This document shows, one piece after another, positions 10,820 through 19,383 of a stretch of DNA of 64,000 nt. The notes beneath the pieces are model-generated. The model was not told the origin of the DNA. It searched no databases and saw only the letters and a program-made list of their open reading frames with translations. Position 1 is the first letter of the stretch. Each line of letters starts with the position of its first letter. Where the stretch lies: NCBI RefSeq assembly GCF_014197535.1, contig NZ_JACIFV010000007.1, positions 62,001 through 126,000 on the forward strand, read 5' to 3'. Made by a program: the position numbers and the translations under genes. Source of the DNA: Rhizobium aethiopicum (GTDB lineage Bacteria > Pseudomonadota > Alphaproteobacteria > Rhizobiales > Rhizobiaceae).

Positions 10820-12106
10820 TTACTTGTTGGCGGCGAGCGTCACGTTGATCTTGTCGACGTCTGCGCTCATCGCCTTGAAAGTGTCTTCGAGAGAAAGCTC
10901 GCCGACGATCAACTGGCTCATCCGCTGGACGATCAGCTGATAGATGGCGCCCGATCCCTTGAGGCGTTCCAGGTCGCGCGCGGCCTGCGGCGCGCTGTCG
11001 CGGGCCGCGAGGAAGACGGCCATGGCTTCCTTGGCGTTCTTGCTGTCGAGCTTGTACTGCGGATCCTTGATGTCGGCGCCGGTCAGGATGACGTAATTTT
11101 CGGCGATTTCACGCTGGACCTTTTCAGAGCCGAGGAACTCGATGAACGAGGCGACGGCCTGCGGATACTTGGTGCGCTTGAAGCCGACGATTGCCGTGCC
11201 GCCGGGCATTGCATAGCAGCCGGCATCGCCGCAAGGCGCGCTGATTGCCGTCCACTCGAAGCCGTCGCCGATCTTCTTCTGGAACGGATTGACCATCCAG
11301 TTGCCGGCCAGATAGGTCACGACATTGCCATTGACGAATTCGTCACCCATGTTCTTGTACTGGGTTCCGCCGGCCGCACCCCACATTTCCTTGGGGAAGG
11401 AGCCGTCCTTCGTCCAGTTGTAGAGATCGGTGATATAGCGCTTGGCGGCATCGTCGGGGAATGAGAACTTGCCGTCCTTGACGTAGTTCGAGCCGTAGGA
11501 GAAGGCAGCACCCGAGAAGCGGTGGCCGGAGCGGTCCATCGTGAAGGGGATCTGGGCGCCGGTCGCCTTGGCGACGCGCGCAGAGGCTTCGACGATTTCC
11601 TTCAGCGTGGCGGTCGGCTGCGGAAGCGGTTCGTTGGCCTGTTCGAAGAGCGTCTTGTTGACGAAGGGCAGGTTGAAGGTCTGCGAGGCGACGTAGCCAT
11701 TGATCGAGTTCGGGTCGTTGATGCCGGGGAAGCGAAGCGTGTTCAGGCTGTCGCCGTGCAGCTTGGCGAAACCGTCCGGATCCTTCATCAGCGGGCGCAT
11801 GTCAAGGTAATAGGGCGCCAGCTGCCAATCGGTGATCTTGGCAACGTCGGGCCCTTCGCCGATGGCGAGCTGCACCGGTAGCTGCTTGGCGACGGCATCG
11901 TAGCCCGACGAAACGAAATTCACCTTGATGTCGGGGTGCGCCGTCTCGAATTCCTTGCTCAGTGCTTCCATCCGCTCGACGTAAGCTTGGTCGTCGTCGG
12001 TGAAGAGAAAGGTGATCGTCTGGGTTTCCGCCATGGCGACGCTCGACCAGGCGGAGGAAACGGTGGCCAGCGCCAGTGCGAAAGCCCCTGAGAGATAGGT
12101 TTTCAT
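10820..12106 (-). CDS. Sugar ABC transporter substrate-binding protein of the pectin/rhamnogalacturonan system
   Basis: 428-residue precursor. The ATG at 12106 sits 6 nt after a GGGAGG ribosome site; the ATG at 12112 is too close to it. A signal peptide ends in SSVAMA before ETQTITFLF. The mature part fits solute-binding family 1: ITFLFTDDDQAYVERM, EGPDVAKITDWQLAPY, NGYVASQTFNLPFVN and YLAGNWMVNPF. It is divergent from the operon that encodes the GH105 and GH28 enzymes, an ATPase and two permeases but no binding protein, so it very likely supplies the missing component. Both promoters share an ATGAAAA-N2-TTTTCAT site. Confidence 0.92.
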   Translation of the reverse strand: MKTYLSGAFALALATVSSAWSSVAMAETQTITFLFTDDDQAYVERMEALSKEFETAHPDIKVNFVSSGYDAVAKQLPVQLAIGEGPDVAKITDWQLAPYYLDMRPLMKDPDGFAKLHGDSLNTLRFPGINDPNSINGYVASQTFNLPFVNKTLFEQANEPLPQPTATLKEIVEASARVAKATGAQIPFTMDRSGHRFSGAAFSYGSNYVKDGKFSFPDDAAKRYITDLYNWTKDGSFPKEMWGAAGGTQYKNMGDEFVNGNVVTYLAGNWMVNPFQKKIGDGFEWTAISAPCGDAGCYAMPGGTAIVGFKRTKYPQAVASFIEFLGSEKVQREIAENYVILTGADIKDPQYKLDSKNAKEAMAVFLAARDSAPQAARDLERLKGSGAIYQLIVQRMSQLIVGELSLEDTFKAMSADVDKINVTLAANK

Positions 12107-12118
12107 TTTCATCCTCCC

Positions 12119-12134
12119 ATGAAAACATTTTCAT
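12119..12134. promoter_or_regulatory. Candidate operator A of the pectin gene cluster
   Basis: ATGAAAACATTTTCAT is a 16-bp palindrome except for the two central bases. It overlaps the leader just upstream of the binding-protein start at 12106 and matches the site at 12259-12274 at 15 of 16 positions. Confidence 0.7.
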
Positions 12135-12258
12135 CAATCGCGGCCTCAGCCGTCGATAAGTGAATTTCATATACTTGACATTCCTCCCGTCAAGCTATTT
12201 TCTGGCGCTAATGCGATGTTTTGAGCATTTCCTGAAGACGCCGCACACAAATGAAGTA

Positions 12259-12274
12259 ATGAAAAGATTTTCAT
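12259..12274. promoter_or_regulatory. Candidate operator B of the pectin gene cluster
   Basis: ATGAAAAGATTTTCAT is the second copy, 22 bp before the GTG start of the 840-residue protein gene. The A/T arms around a short centre are typical of LacI-type sites, and the LacI gene at 22979-24016 is the nearest candidate regulator. A TTGACA at 12175-12180 could be part of a rightward promoter but its -10 is unclear. Confidence 0.7.
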
Positions 12275-12296
12275 AAGATTGCGGAGGAGGCGATCT

Positions 12297-14819
12297 GTGC
12301 AGGCGGAAAGCGTCAAGCAACCCGACGACATGGCGCCAGCCTATGGCGTTGCCAAAGGCCAGACGATAACGGCATGGGCGGTGTCCGGCCTCATCGCCGA
12401 CTATTTTCCCGGCCAGCCGGCTCCTGCCGAAGATCGCGTGAACTATCGCTTCATCAACGGTTTCGTCGATGTCGGCGACCTGCCTTGCCGGAAGGCGTTC
12501 TGGTCGACCATGGTGGGGCGGCCGCTTCTGCCCGACACGTCCTGGCCGACGACAAGCCTTTATCTCCCCGGCTCGAACCGCCGCGTCGAGTTCACCAGCT
12601 TCTGGCATGTGCCGACGCATGTCAGGAAATGGCTGAGGGGCACGTTCAGGACAGAGGCCCCGCGCACGCTCAATCTGGCGCTGAAGACCTGCGGCGGGGT
12701 GCGCATATGGGTGAACGGGCAGGAGGCGGTGCGCTTCGAGCCGTTCAAGCGCAATGTCGAGAGCGCGACTGAGATCAGCTTGCAACTCGAAGCCGGCGAC
12801 AACGAGATTCTCGTCCACACCGAAGACTTGGCCGAGCGTGACACGACCTGGTTCTTCGAACTTGAAATGCTGGATGAGGAACCGCTCACGGTGTTGTTGC
12901 CGGTGGCGCTCGACCAGGATGAGGTTCGCGAGCTGGAGGGCCTTGTGCGCGGCGTTCGCCCGGCCCATGACGTCTTCGTCAATCAGCCTCTGGAAATCAT
13001 CTTCGATACCGCGCCCGTGCGTGGCCTGCCGGTGGAGATCAAGGTCGTCGGCCATGGTCACGAACGGCCGCTTCTCGCCCATGTGCATTTGACCCTGCAT
13101 GCGCACCAGAACCGGTTGATCGCCGAGGATATCAGCGGCATTGCAGATGGTTATCACGGTATCCACATGACGATCGGTTACGGTCCGGGCTCGGTCACCC
13201 GCGTCATCGACGCTGCCTTCATGAGCGCCATTTCTCCATTGCCGGCCGAGGCATCGCTTTCCGCCCGCAAACGCCAGGCGCTGGAATACAGCGCCCGCTT
13301 CGGCGCCAACCGCGCCGGTCGTCTCATTGCGATGATGGAAACCGGCTACGAAGACCGGGAAAGCTTCGACCGCATCGTCGATGCCACGCTTGCCTCCATC
13401 GATGCGCGTGAGGACTGTTCGGATTTCATCATGGTGCCGCTCTTGTGGCTGCTCGGCGCCTATGGCGACCGTATGCCGAAGGCGACGGTCGAGCGCATCC
13501 GCCATTCCGTTCTCTCCTACCGATATTGGGTCGACGAGCCGGGCAATGACGCGATGTGGTTCTGGAGCGAGAACCATGTGCTCTGCTTCCATACCAGCCA
13601 GCTTTTGGCCGGACTCCTCCTGCCCGACGAGCTTTTCTCGGCCTCGGGGCGGACGGGACGGCAGCAGGCGGAACTCGCTGTGGAGCGCCTCGGGCGCTGG
13701 TTCGACAGCGTCGAAGCGCATGGCCTGGCCGAGTGGAACTCGGCCGCCTATTACCCGATCGATTTCATCGGCCTGCTGGCGCTGGAGCGCTGGGCGGAGA
13801 GCGGGATCGCCGATCGCGCCCGGGGCCAGATCGATCTGATCTTCCGCATGATCGCACTTCATACGCTTGCGGGCGTTCCGGCCGGGTCGCAGGGGCGCGC
13901 CTACGACAAGGAACTGCGCGCCGGCCCGCTGACCGAACTTGCGCCCTTCGCCCAGGTCGCCTTCGGCACGGGATGGCTCAACAATGGCGTGGCGGCGCTG
14001 ACCATGTTTTGCGCCGGCGATTATGAGCCGCCGGCCGATCTCGCCGAGCTTGCTTCGCTTTCGCGAGGAAGAAGCGTCGAGGCCCGCTACAGCCAGGGGC
14101 TGGAGAGCGGAAAGCTCGTGCTCTTCAAGAACGAGGCCGCACAGCTTTCGACTGTCGTCGATCACAAGACTGGCCGGAAGGGGCATCAGCAGCACGTTCT
14201 GGATATCCGGCTCGCCGGCCATCCGATGGCGAGGCTCTGGGTCAACCATCCCGGCGAAGACGATCCGTGGGGCAATCAACGGCCGTCCTATTGGGCCGGC
14301 AACGGCATCCTGCCGCGTGTCGCCCAGCATCGCGACGTCGCCCTTTTGATCGAGGACACGGCCGATGCACGGCATGCCTGGACACACGCCTATATCGGCC
14401 GCGACGGGCTCGACGATCTGATCGTCGAAGACAAATGGCTGATCGCCCGGTCGGGCAGGGGATTTGCCGCTCTCTGGGCCTCTAACGGCCTGGAGCTGAT
14501 CACGGACGGCCCGACCGCCGGCCGCGAGGCGCGCTCGCATGGATCGCTCTGCGGCTGGGCGGCCATCGTAGCATCCGGCAATGACGATGCTTTCAAAGCC
14601 TTTATCGAACGCCTGTGCCAGACGGTGGTGTCCTTCGATCCTACCCTTCGGCGTCTTTCCCTGACGCCGCCGGTCGGTCCGGCGATCGCTCTTTCTTACG
14701 CCGATGGTCTTTCGATTGCCGGTAAACCCCGGCCGTTCACGCATGATCAGCCGCACCCGATCCTCACCCACGACAGCGCCGCTTGCCAACCCGGTGCCGA
14801 CGGGCCGTTCTACTGCTAA
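12297..14819 (+). CDS. Large uncharacterised protein of the pectin operon, possible polysaccharide-acting enzyme
   Basis: 840 residues from GTG 12297, which follows GGAGGAGG with 6-nt spacing. I do not recognise the family. Residues about 110-190 look like a jelly-roll sugar-binding domain (RIWVNGQEAVRFEPF, then LQLEAGDNEILVHTEDL), as seen in GH2 and rhamnosidase-type enzymes. A helical region follows at about 320-600 with aromatic motifs AMWFWSENHVLCFHTSQL and GLAEWNSAAYYPIDFIGL, which recalls (alpha/alpha) toroid lyases and hydrolases. The C-terminal 200 residues are beta-rich (VLDIRLAGHPMARLWVNHPG). There is no signal peptide. Its place as first gene before GH105 and GH28 implies cytoplasmic action on pectic oligosaccharides. 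The function is unproven. Confidence 0.85.
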   Translation: MQAESVKQPDDMAPAYGVAKGQTITAWAVSGLIADYFPGQPAPAEDRVNYRFINGFVDVGDLPCRKAFWSTMVGRPLLPDTSWPTTSLYLPGSNRRVEFTSFWHVPTHVRKWLRGTFRTEAPRTLNLALKTCGGVRIWVNGQEAVRFEPFKRNVESATEISLQLEAGDNEILVHTEDLAERDTTWFFELEMLDEEPLTVLLPVALDQDEVRELEGLVRGVRPAHDVFVNQPLEIIFDTAPVRGLPVEIKVVGHGHERPLLAHVHLTLHAHQNRLIAEDISGIADGYHGIHMTIGYGPGSVTRVIDAAFMSAISPLPAEASLSARKRQALEYSARFGANRAGRLIAMMETGYEDRESFDRIVDATLASIDAREDCSDFIMVPLLWLLGAYGDRMPKATVERIRHSVLSYRYWVDEPGNDAMWFWSENHVLCFHTSQLLAGLLLPDELFSASGRTGRQQAELAVERLGRWFDSVEAHGLAEWNSAAYYPIDFIGLLALERWAESGIADRARGQIDLIFRMIALHTLAGVPAGSQGRAYDKELRAGPLTELAPFAQVAFGTGWLNNGVAALTMFCAGDYEPPADLAELASLSRGRSVEARYSQGLESGKLVLFKNEAAQLSTVVDHKTGRKGHQQHVLDIRLAGHPMARLWVNHPGEDDPWGNQRPSYWAGNGILPRVAQHRDVALLIEDTADARHAWTHAYIGRDGLDDLIVEDKWLIARSGRGFAALWASNGLELITDGPTAGREARSHGSLCGWAAIVASGNDDAFKAFIERLCQTVVSFDPTLRRLSLTPPVGPAIALSYADGLSIAGKPRPFTHDQPHPILTHDSAACQPGADGPFYC

Positions 14820-14835
14820 AACATAGGTCTCCAGC

Positions 14836-15930
14836 ATGAACATAGCATCTGTTGAAAACGCCGCACTCCTGACGACGATCGATCGCGTGGCGACGGCTTT
14901 CAGCCGGCTCAGGGGCATCAAGGAAGGTCTCGTGACGGACAATGCCGCCTCCGGCATCCAGTTCGATGAATGGGACTGGGAAGTCGGCGTCGGCCTTTAC
15001 GGATTCTTGCGGCGCGCGATTTCCGCCAACGACCAGAAGGCGCTGCAGGAGCTCGTCGCCTGGTACAGCGCCCAGATCGAACGCGGTATTCCGCCGCGCC
15101 AGATCAACAGCACGGCGCCGATGCTGCCGCTCGCAATCCTGGTTCAGCATGTCGACCGCCCGGATTTTCGCGCCCTCGTCGAAGACTGGGCCGACTGGCT
15201 GATCAAGGAACTGCCGAAGACCGAGGAGGGCGGCTTCCAGCACGTCGTGAAGGAGCGCCTCAACGACGGCGAATTGTGGGACGACACGCTGTTCATGGCC
15301 TGCCTGTTCCTTGCACAGGCCGGGGTGCTCTGCCAGCGCAAAGACTGGATCGACGAGGCCGTCTATCAGTTCGCGCTCCACGCCCGCTATCTCTCCGATC
15401 CGGTCAGCGGTCTCTGGTATCACGGCTGGACGTTCAACGGCCGGCACAACTTCGCCAATGCCTTCTGGGCGCGCGGCAATGCCTGGATCACGGTTGCGAT
15501 CCCCGAGCTCTTCGATCTCGTCCCGACGCTCGGCGAGAAGGATCGGCGTTTCCTCTCGAACGTCCTCGTCAGCCAGGTGCGCTCCCTAAAAGCCTATCAG
15601 CGGCCGGACGGCATGTTCACGACCCTGCTTGACGATCCGTCCTCGCCGCTCGAAACCTCGGCAACCGCAGGCATCGCCTACGGCATGTTGCGCGCCATCG
15701 ATGGCGGGATTCTCGACGAGAGCGACAGGATTTATGCGGAGCGCGCGCTTAAGGCCGTGCTGGCGCAGATCGACGATGAAGGCGTCGTCCACGGCGTTTC
15801 CGACGGCACGCCGATGGGCCATGACCTTGATTTCTACCGGCGCATCCCGAACCTGCCGACCCCTTACGGCCAGGCGCTGACCATGCTGCTGCTGACCGAA
15901 GTTCTGATTGAGAACGGCCGCCGCCAATGA
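14836..15930 (+). CDS. Unsaturated rhamnogalacturonyl hydrolase, glycoside hydrolase family 105
   Basis: 364 residues; ATG 14836 is 17 bp after the previous stop. It matches the YteR/RhiN family: WDWEVGVGLYGFLR near residue 49, LWDDTLFMACLFLAQAG with the catalytic Asp pair near 153, WARGNAWITVAIPEL, LETSATAGIAYGMLRAI and a terminal PYGQALTMLLLTEVL. These enzymes are (alpha/alpha)6 barrels that hydrate the unsaturated galacturonyl end left by pectate or rhamnogalacturonan lyases, releasing a keto-acid. There is no signal peptide, so it acts on imported oligosaccharides. It overlaps the next gene by 4 bp (ATGA). Confidence 0.93.
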   Translation: MNIASVENAALLTTIDRVATAFSRLRGIKEGLVTDNAASGIQFDEWDWEVGVGLYGFLRRAISANDQKALQELVAWYSAQIERGIPPRQINSTAPMLPLAILVQHVDRPDFRALVEDWADWLIKELPKTEEGGFQHVVKERLNDGELWDDTLFMACLFLAQAGVLCQRKDWIDEAVYQFALHARYLSDPVSGLWYHGWTFNGRHNFANAFWARGNAWITVAIPELFDLVPTLGEKDRRFLSNVLVSQVRSLKAYQRPDGMFTTLLDDPSSPLETSATAGIAYGMLRAIDGGILDESDRIYAERALKAVLAQIDDEGVVHGVSDGTPMGHDLDFYRRIPNLPTPYGQALTMLLLTEVLIENGRRQ

Positions 15931-17291
15931 GCGCTCCCTCCCTTGTCGCGATTGAGGCGCTCGACAGCGACAATACCGACCGTCTGCAGGCGGCGATCGA
16001 CGGCCTTTCTGCTTCCGGCGGCGGACGCCTGGAGCTCCTGGCGGGCATCCACCTCTGCCGGGGGCTCCGGCTGCGTTCCGGCGTCGATTTGCACCTTGCC
16101 GCCGGCGCGGTGCTACGTCCCGTTCCAGACTATGCCGCCTACGCGCATACGACGGTTTCGGTGATCGCCGAGAAATCGGATCGCGGCATGATCGTCGCGC
16201 GGGATGCGCGGCGCATCAGCCTGACGGGGGAGGGGCGCATCGAAGCCGGCTGCGAAAGTTTCATCACAGGAGACGACGAGACGGTGGGAACTTTCATTCC
16301 GGCCGAATTCCGTCCCCGTGTCGTCGTCTTCGAAGGCTGCGACGAGGTCGAGATCAGTTGCGTCACCATCAGCCGCTCGCCGATGTGGACGCTGCATTTC
16401 GTCAACTGCACCGATGTCGCGGTCCGCAGCGTCACCATCGAAAACGACCGCCGCCTTCCCAACACCGATGGCATTGTGCTCGACGCCTGCCGCGGCGGCG
16501 TCATCGAGGACTGCACTATATCGACGGCCGACGACGGCATATGCCTGAAAACGAGCATCGGTCCTGAAGGTGTGGCCGTCGGCCGGTGTGAGAACATTCT
16601 GGTGCGTCGCTGCGCCGTTCAGAGCTTGAGCTGCGCGCTGAAGATCGGCACGGAAACACATGGCGACGTCACCAATGTCCTGTTCGAGGATTGCAGCGTC
16701 TCGTCCTCCAACCGGGCGCTCGGCATATTCTCGCGTGACGGCGGCCGGATCTCGAATGTGAGGTTTTCCAGGATTTCGGTAGAGTGCCGGGAAACGCCGG
16801 ATGGTTTCTGGGGCTCCGGGGAGGCGCTGACCGTCAATGTCGTCGACCGTATCGCCGAACGCCCCGCTGGCGCCGTCGAAAATCTCATCGTCGAAGATGT
16901 GACCGGCCGTATGGAAGGGGCGATCACCATCATTGCCGCCGCGCCGTCAGGCATCCGGAACGTGTCGTTGGCCCGTATCGCCGTAGATCAGCAGCCGGGG
17001 CAGCTTGGCACCGGGCGGACCTACGATCTGCGCCCGACGAATGCCGACCTCGCGCCGAAGGCCGGTGGCGGCGGGCGTGCCAATGCCTGGACCCGAGGTT
17101 CGGACGGACGGGTGATCGGCCTGCAGGACTACCCCCAGGGGATGCCGGCCGTCTACGTGGCCGATGTCGCCGGGATCTTGATGAAAGAGGTGCGGATCAC
17201 GAGGCCGACACCATTGCCGCAAGGCTGGAACGAAAACGACGTCGTCTTCGAAACGGCGGCACCTGATGGGAGTGGGGCATGGCAGAACTGA
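15927..17291 (+). CDS. Polygalacturonase-like enzyme, glycoside hydrolase family 28
   Basis: 454 residues with the right-handed parallel beta-helix pattern of GH28 and many short repeating strands (VEISCVTISRSPMWTLHFVN, VLFEDCSVSSSNRALGIFS). The catalytic motif NTDGIVLDA near residue 179 and ADDGICLKT near 199 supply the conserved aspartates. The usual GHG region is replaced by CALKIGTETHGDV, a variation also found in exo-acting and rhamnogalacturonan members. There is no signal peptide. It overlaps its neighbours at both ends (4 bp and 13 bp). It probably removes galacturonic acid from short pectic oligomers in the cytoplasm. Confidence 0.9.
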   Translation: MSAPSLVAIEALDSDNTDRLQAAIDGLSASGGGRLELLAGIHLCRGLRLRSGVDLHLAAGAVLRPVPDYAAYAHTTVSVIAEKSDRGMIVARDARRISLTGEGRIEAGCESFITGDDETVGTFIPAEFRPRVVVFEGCDEVEISCVTISRSPMWTLHFVNCTDVAVRSVTIENDRRLPNTDGIVLDACRGGVIEDCTISTADDGICLKTSIGPEGVAVGRCENILVRRCAVQSLSCALKIGTETHGDVTNVLFEDCSVSSSNRALGIFSRDGGRISNVRFSRISVECRETPDGFWGSGEALTVNVVDRIAERPAGAVENLIVEDVTGRMEGAITIIAAAPSGIRNVSLARIAVDQQPGQLGTGRTYDLRPTNADLAPKAGGGGRANAWTRGSDGRVIGLQDYPQGMPAVYVADVAGILMKEVRITRPTPLPQGWNENDVVFETAAPDGSGAWQN

Positions 17292-18385
17292 AACTTTCCA
17301 CCGTCAACAAGTCGTATGGCGCCGTCAAAATCCTGCATGACGTCGAACTCGATATCAAGGACGGCGAATTCGTCGTCTTCGTCGGTCCGTCGGGCTGCGG
17401 CAAGTCGACCCTGTTGCGCGTCATCGCCGGCCTTGAGGAGGTGACCTCTGGCGCAATCGCGATCGGCGGACGCGACGTCAGCGCGCTGTCGCCGGCCGAG
17501 CGCAAAATCGCGATGGTCTTCCAGTCCTATGCGCTCTATCCGCATATGAGCGTACGCAAGAACCTCGCCTTCGGCCTGGAAAATCTGAAGTTCAAGCGGG
17601 CAGAAATCGAGGCGCGTATCGCCGAGGCGGCCAGGATGCTGGCGATCGAACCCTATCTCGACCGGCGTCCGAAGCAGCTTTCGGGCGGCCAGCGTCAGCG
17701 TGTGGCGATCGGCCGGGCGATCGTGCGCGAGCCCGATATCTTCCTCTTCGACGAGCCGCTGTCGAACCTCGATGCGGCGCTACGTGTCCAGACCCGGGCC
17801 GAGATCACCAAGCTCCATCGCGACATCAAGACGACGATGATCTACGTCACCCACGACCAGGTCGAGGCGATGACCATGGCCGACAAGATCGTCGTTTTGC
17901 GCGCCGGTCGGGTCGAGCAGGTCGGCGCACCGCTGGAGCTCTTCGATCATCCGCGCAATCTCTTCGTCGCCGGATTCCTCGGTTCGCCGCGCATGAACAT
18001 TATCAAGGGCAAGGTCGCAGCCATCACGGAAAGCGGCATTGCCATCGACGTCGGCAATGGCGGCGCGATCGTCAGCAATGTCGATCCCGTCGGCATTTCG
18101 GTGGGGCAGGGGGTTGTTGCCGGTATCCGGCCCGCGCATTTCACCCGCTCCAGCGAGGGGGGGCTGCCATTCGTCGTGCAGTATCACGAAGGGCTCGGGA
18201 CCGAGACCTATGTCTATGGCAATCTCGCCGGGCAAGACGATCCGATCATCATCCATGAAGCCGGCCATTTCGCGCCGGTTTCGGGCGACCGGATCATGAT
18301 CGATGCCGATCCGGCCCGCGTTCATCTGTTCGATCCCGAAAGCGGCCTGGCCTTTGGCAGACGGTCCGGGCAGGGGAGGCGCTGA
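17279..18385 (+). CDS. Sugar ABC transporter ATP-binding protein (UgpC/MsmK type)
   Basis: 368 residues, starting inside the end of the GH28 gene. It has Walker A GPSGCGKST near residue 36, the Q-loop in VFQSYALYPHMSVRKN, the signature LSGGQRQRVAIGRA, Walker B IFLFDEPLSNLD and the switch histidine in YVTHDQVEAMTMAD. A C-terminal TOBE/OB regulatory domain covers about residues 240-360. It energises the importer formed by the next two permeases. As MsmK-type ATPases are often shared, it might also serve the fucosidase-linked permeases at 2957-4757, which lack one. Confidence 0.95.
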   Translation: MAELKLSTVNKSYGAVKILHDVELDIKDGEFVVFVGPSGCGKSTLLRVIAGLEEVTSGAIAIGGRDVSALSPAERKIAMVFQSYALYPHMSVRKNLAFGLENLKFKRAEIEARIAEAARMLAIEPYLDRRPKQLSGGQRQRVAIGRAIVREPDIFLFDEPLSNLDAALRVQTRAEITKLHRDIKTTMIYVTHDQVEAMTMADKIVVLRAGRVEQVGAPLELFDHPRNLFVAGFLGSPRMNIIKGKVAAITESGIAIDVGNGGAIVSNVDPVGISVGQGVVAGIRPAHFTRSSEGGLPFVVQYHEGLGTETYVYGNLAGQDDPIIIHEAGHFAPVSGDRIMIDADPARVHLFDPESGLAFGRRSGQGRR

Positions 18386-18386
18386 C

Positions 18387-19382
18387 ATGGCAGAGCTCAC
18401 GGCCGGTACATTGCTGTCTCAGACAGGCGAAACGGCGATGAGGGTGGTCGAGGCGCCGATGAATGCGATCGAGCGTCTGTTTGGCCGCAAGCGGATGCCC
18501 TGGCTGTTCCTGGCGCCGAACCTCATCCTGTTCGCGATCTTCACCTTCCTTCCCATCGCGATCGCGGTCGGCTACGCCTTCACGGGCGGCACCAATCTCT
18601 TCGTCTCCGACCGGCCGTTCGTCGGTCTCGACAACTTCCGCACCTTGCTTTCCTGCGGCAATTATCTCCAGCCCGGAACCTGCCAGGAATCGCTGTTCTG
18701 GACGGCGGTGTGGAACACGCTTTGGTTCGTGGCCTTCAACGTCGTCGCCACATTGCTGGTGGCGCTGATCACGGCGCTGATCCTCAACCGGGCGATCTTT
18801 GCGCGTGGCTTCTTCCGGGCGATGTTCTTCTATCCGGTTCTGCTGTCTCCCGTCGTCATCGGCCTGATCTGGAAGTGGTTCCTCGATCGCAACGGCCTGC
18901 TGAACGCCTTCTTTCAGATGCTCGGCGTGCCGCCGGAGATTTTCCTGCTCGATGTCGGCTGGTCGCGCTTTTTCGTGGTGGTCGTGTCGGTCTGGTTCCA
19001 TATGGGCTTTTACACGCTGATCCTGCTCGCCGGCCTCCAGGCGATCCCGAAAGATCTCTACGAGGCCGCGTCCATCGATGCCGCTTCACCGCGCCGCACG
19101 CTGTTCAGGATCACGCTTCCACTTCTTGCCCCGAACCTGCTGGTCGTATTCATCCTTCTGATGATCAAGTCGGTGCAGATCTTTGACGAAGCCTGGGTTC
19201 TGACCAATGGCGGCGGCCCAGGCACGGCCAACAGCTTCATCGTTCAATATATCTACCAGATGGCCTTCGGCAGCGATCTGCGCCTCTTCGGCCTTGCGTC
19301 GGCCGCATCGGTTCTCATGGGGCTGGTGCTTCTGGTTCTCACCCTCATACAGCTGCGCCTCGGCAAGCGAATGGAGTCCTGA
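18387..19382 (+). CDS. Sugar ABC transporter permease (MalF/UgpA type)
   Basis: 331 residues from ATG 18387, which follows GGGGAGG with 7-nt spacing; upstream in-frame starts would lie inside the ATPase gene. Six membrane segments start at PWLFLAPNLILFAIF. The EAA loop is YEAASIDAASPRRTLFRITL. A periplasmic loop containing two cysteines (LLSCGNYLQPGTCQES) between helices 1 and 2 could form a disulfide. It is part of the pectic-oligosaccharide importer. Confidence 0.93.
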   Translation: MAELTAGTLLSQTGETAMRVVEAPMNAIERLFGRKRMPWLFLAPNLILFAIFTFLPIAIAVGYAFTGGTNLFVSDRPFVGLDNFRTLLSCGNYLQPGTCQESLFWTAVWNTLWFVAFNVVATLLVALITALILNRAIFARGFFRAMFFYPVLLSPVVIGLIWKWFLDRNGLLNAFFQMLGVPPEIFLLDVGWSRFFVVVVSVWFHMGFYTLILLAGLQAIPKDLYEAASIDAASPRRTLFRITLPLLAPNLLVVFILLMIKSVQIFDEAWVLTNGGGPGTANSFIVQYIYQMAFGSDLRLFGLASAASVLMGLVLLVLTLIQLRLGKRMES

Positions 19383-19383
19383 G

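Noticed and set aside
12195..14957. A 920-codon antisense frame over the pectin-operon protein
   Set aside because: Shadow frame; the plus-strand frame has a strong ribosome site, operon position and domain-like sequence.
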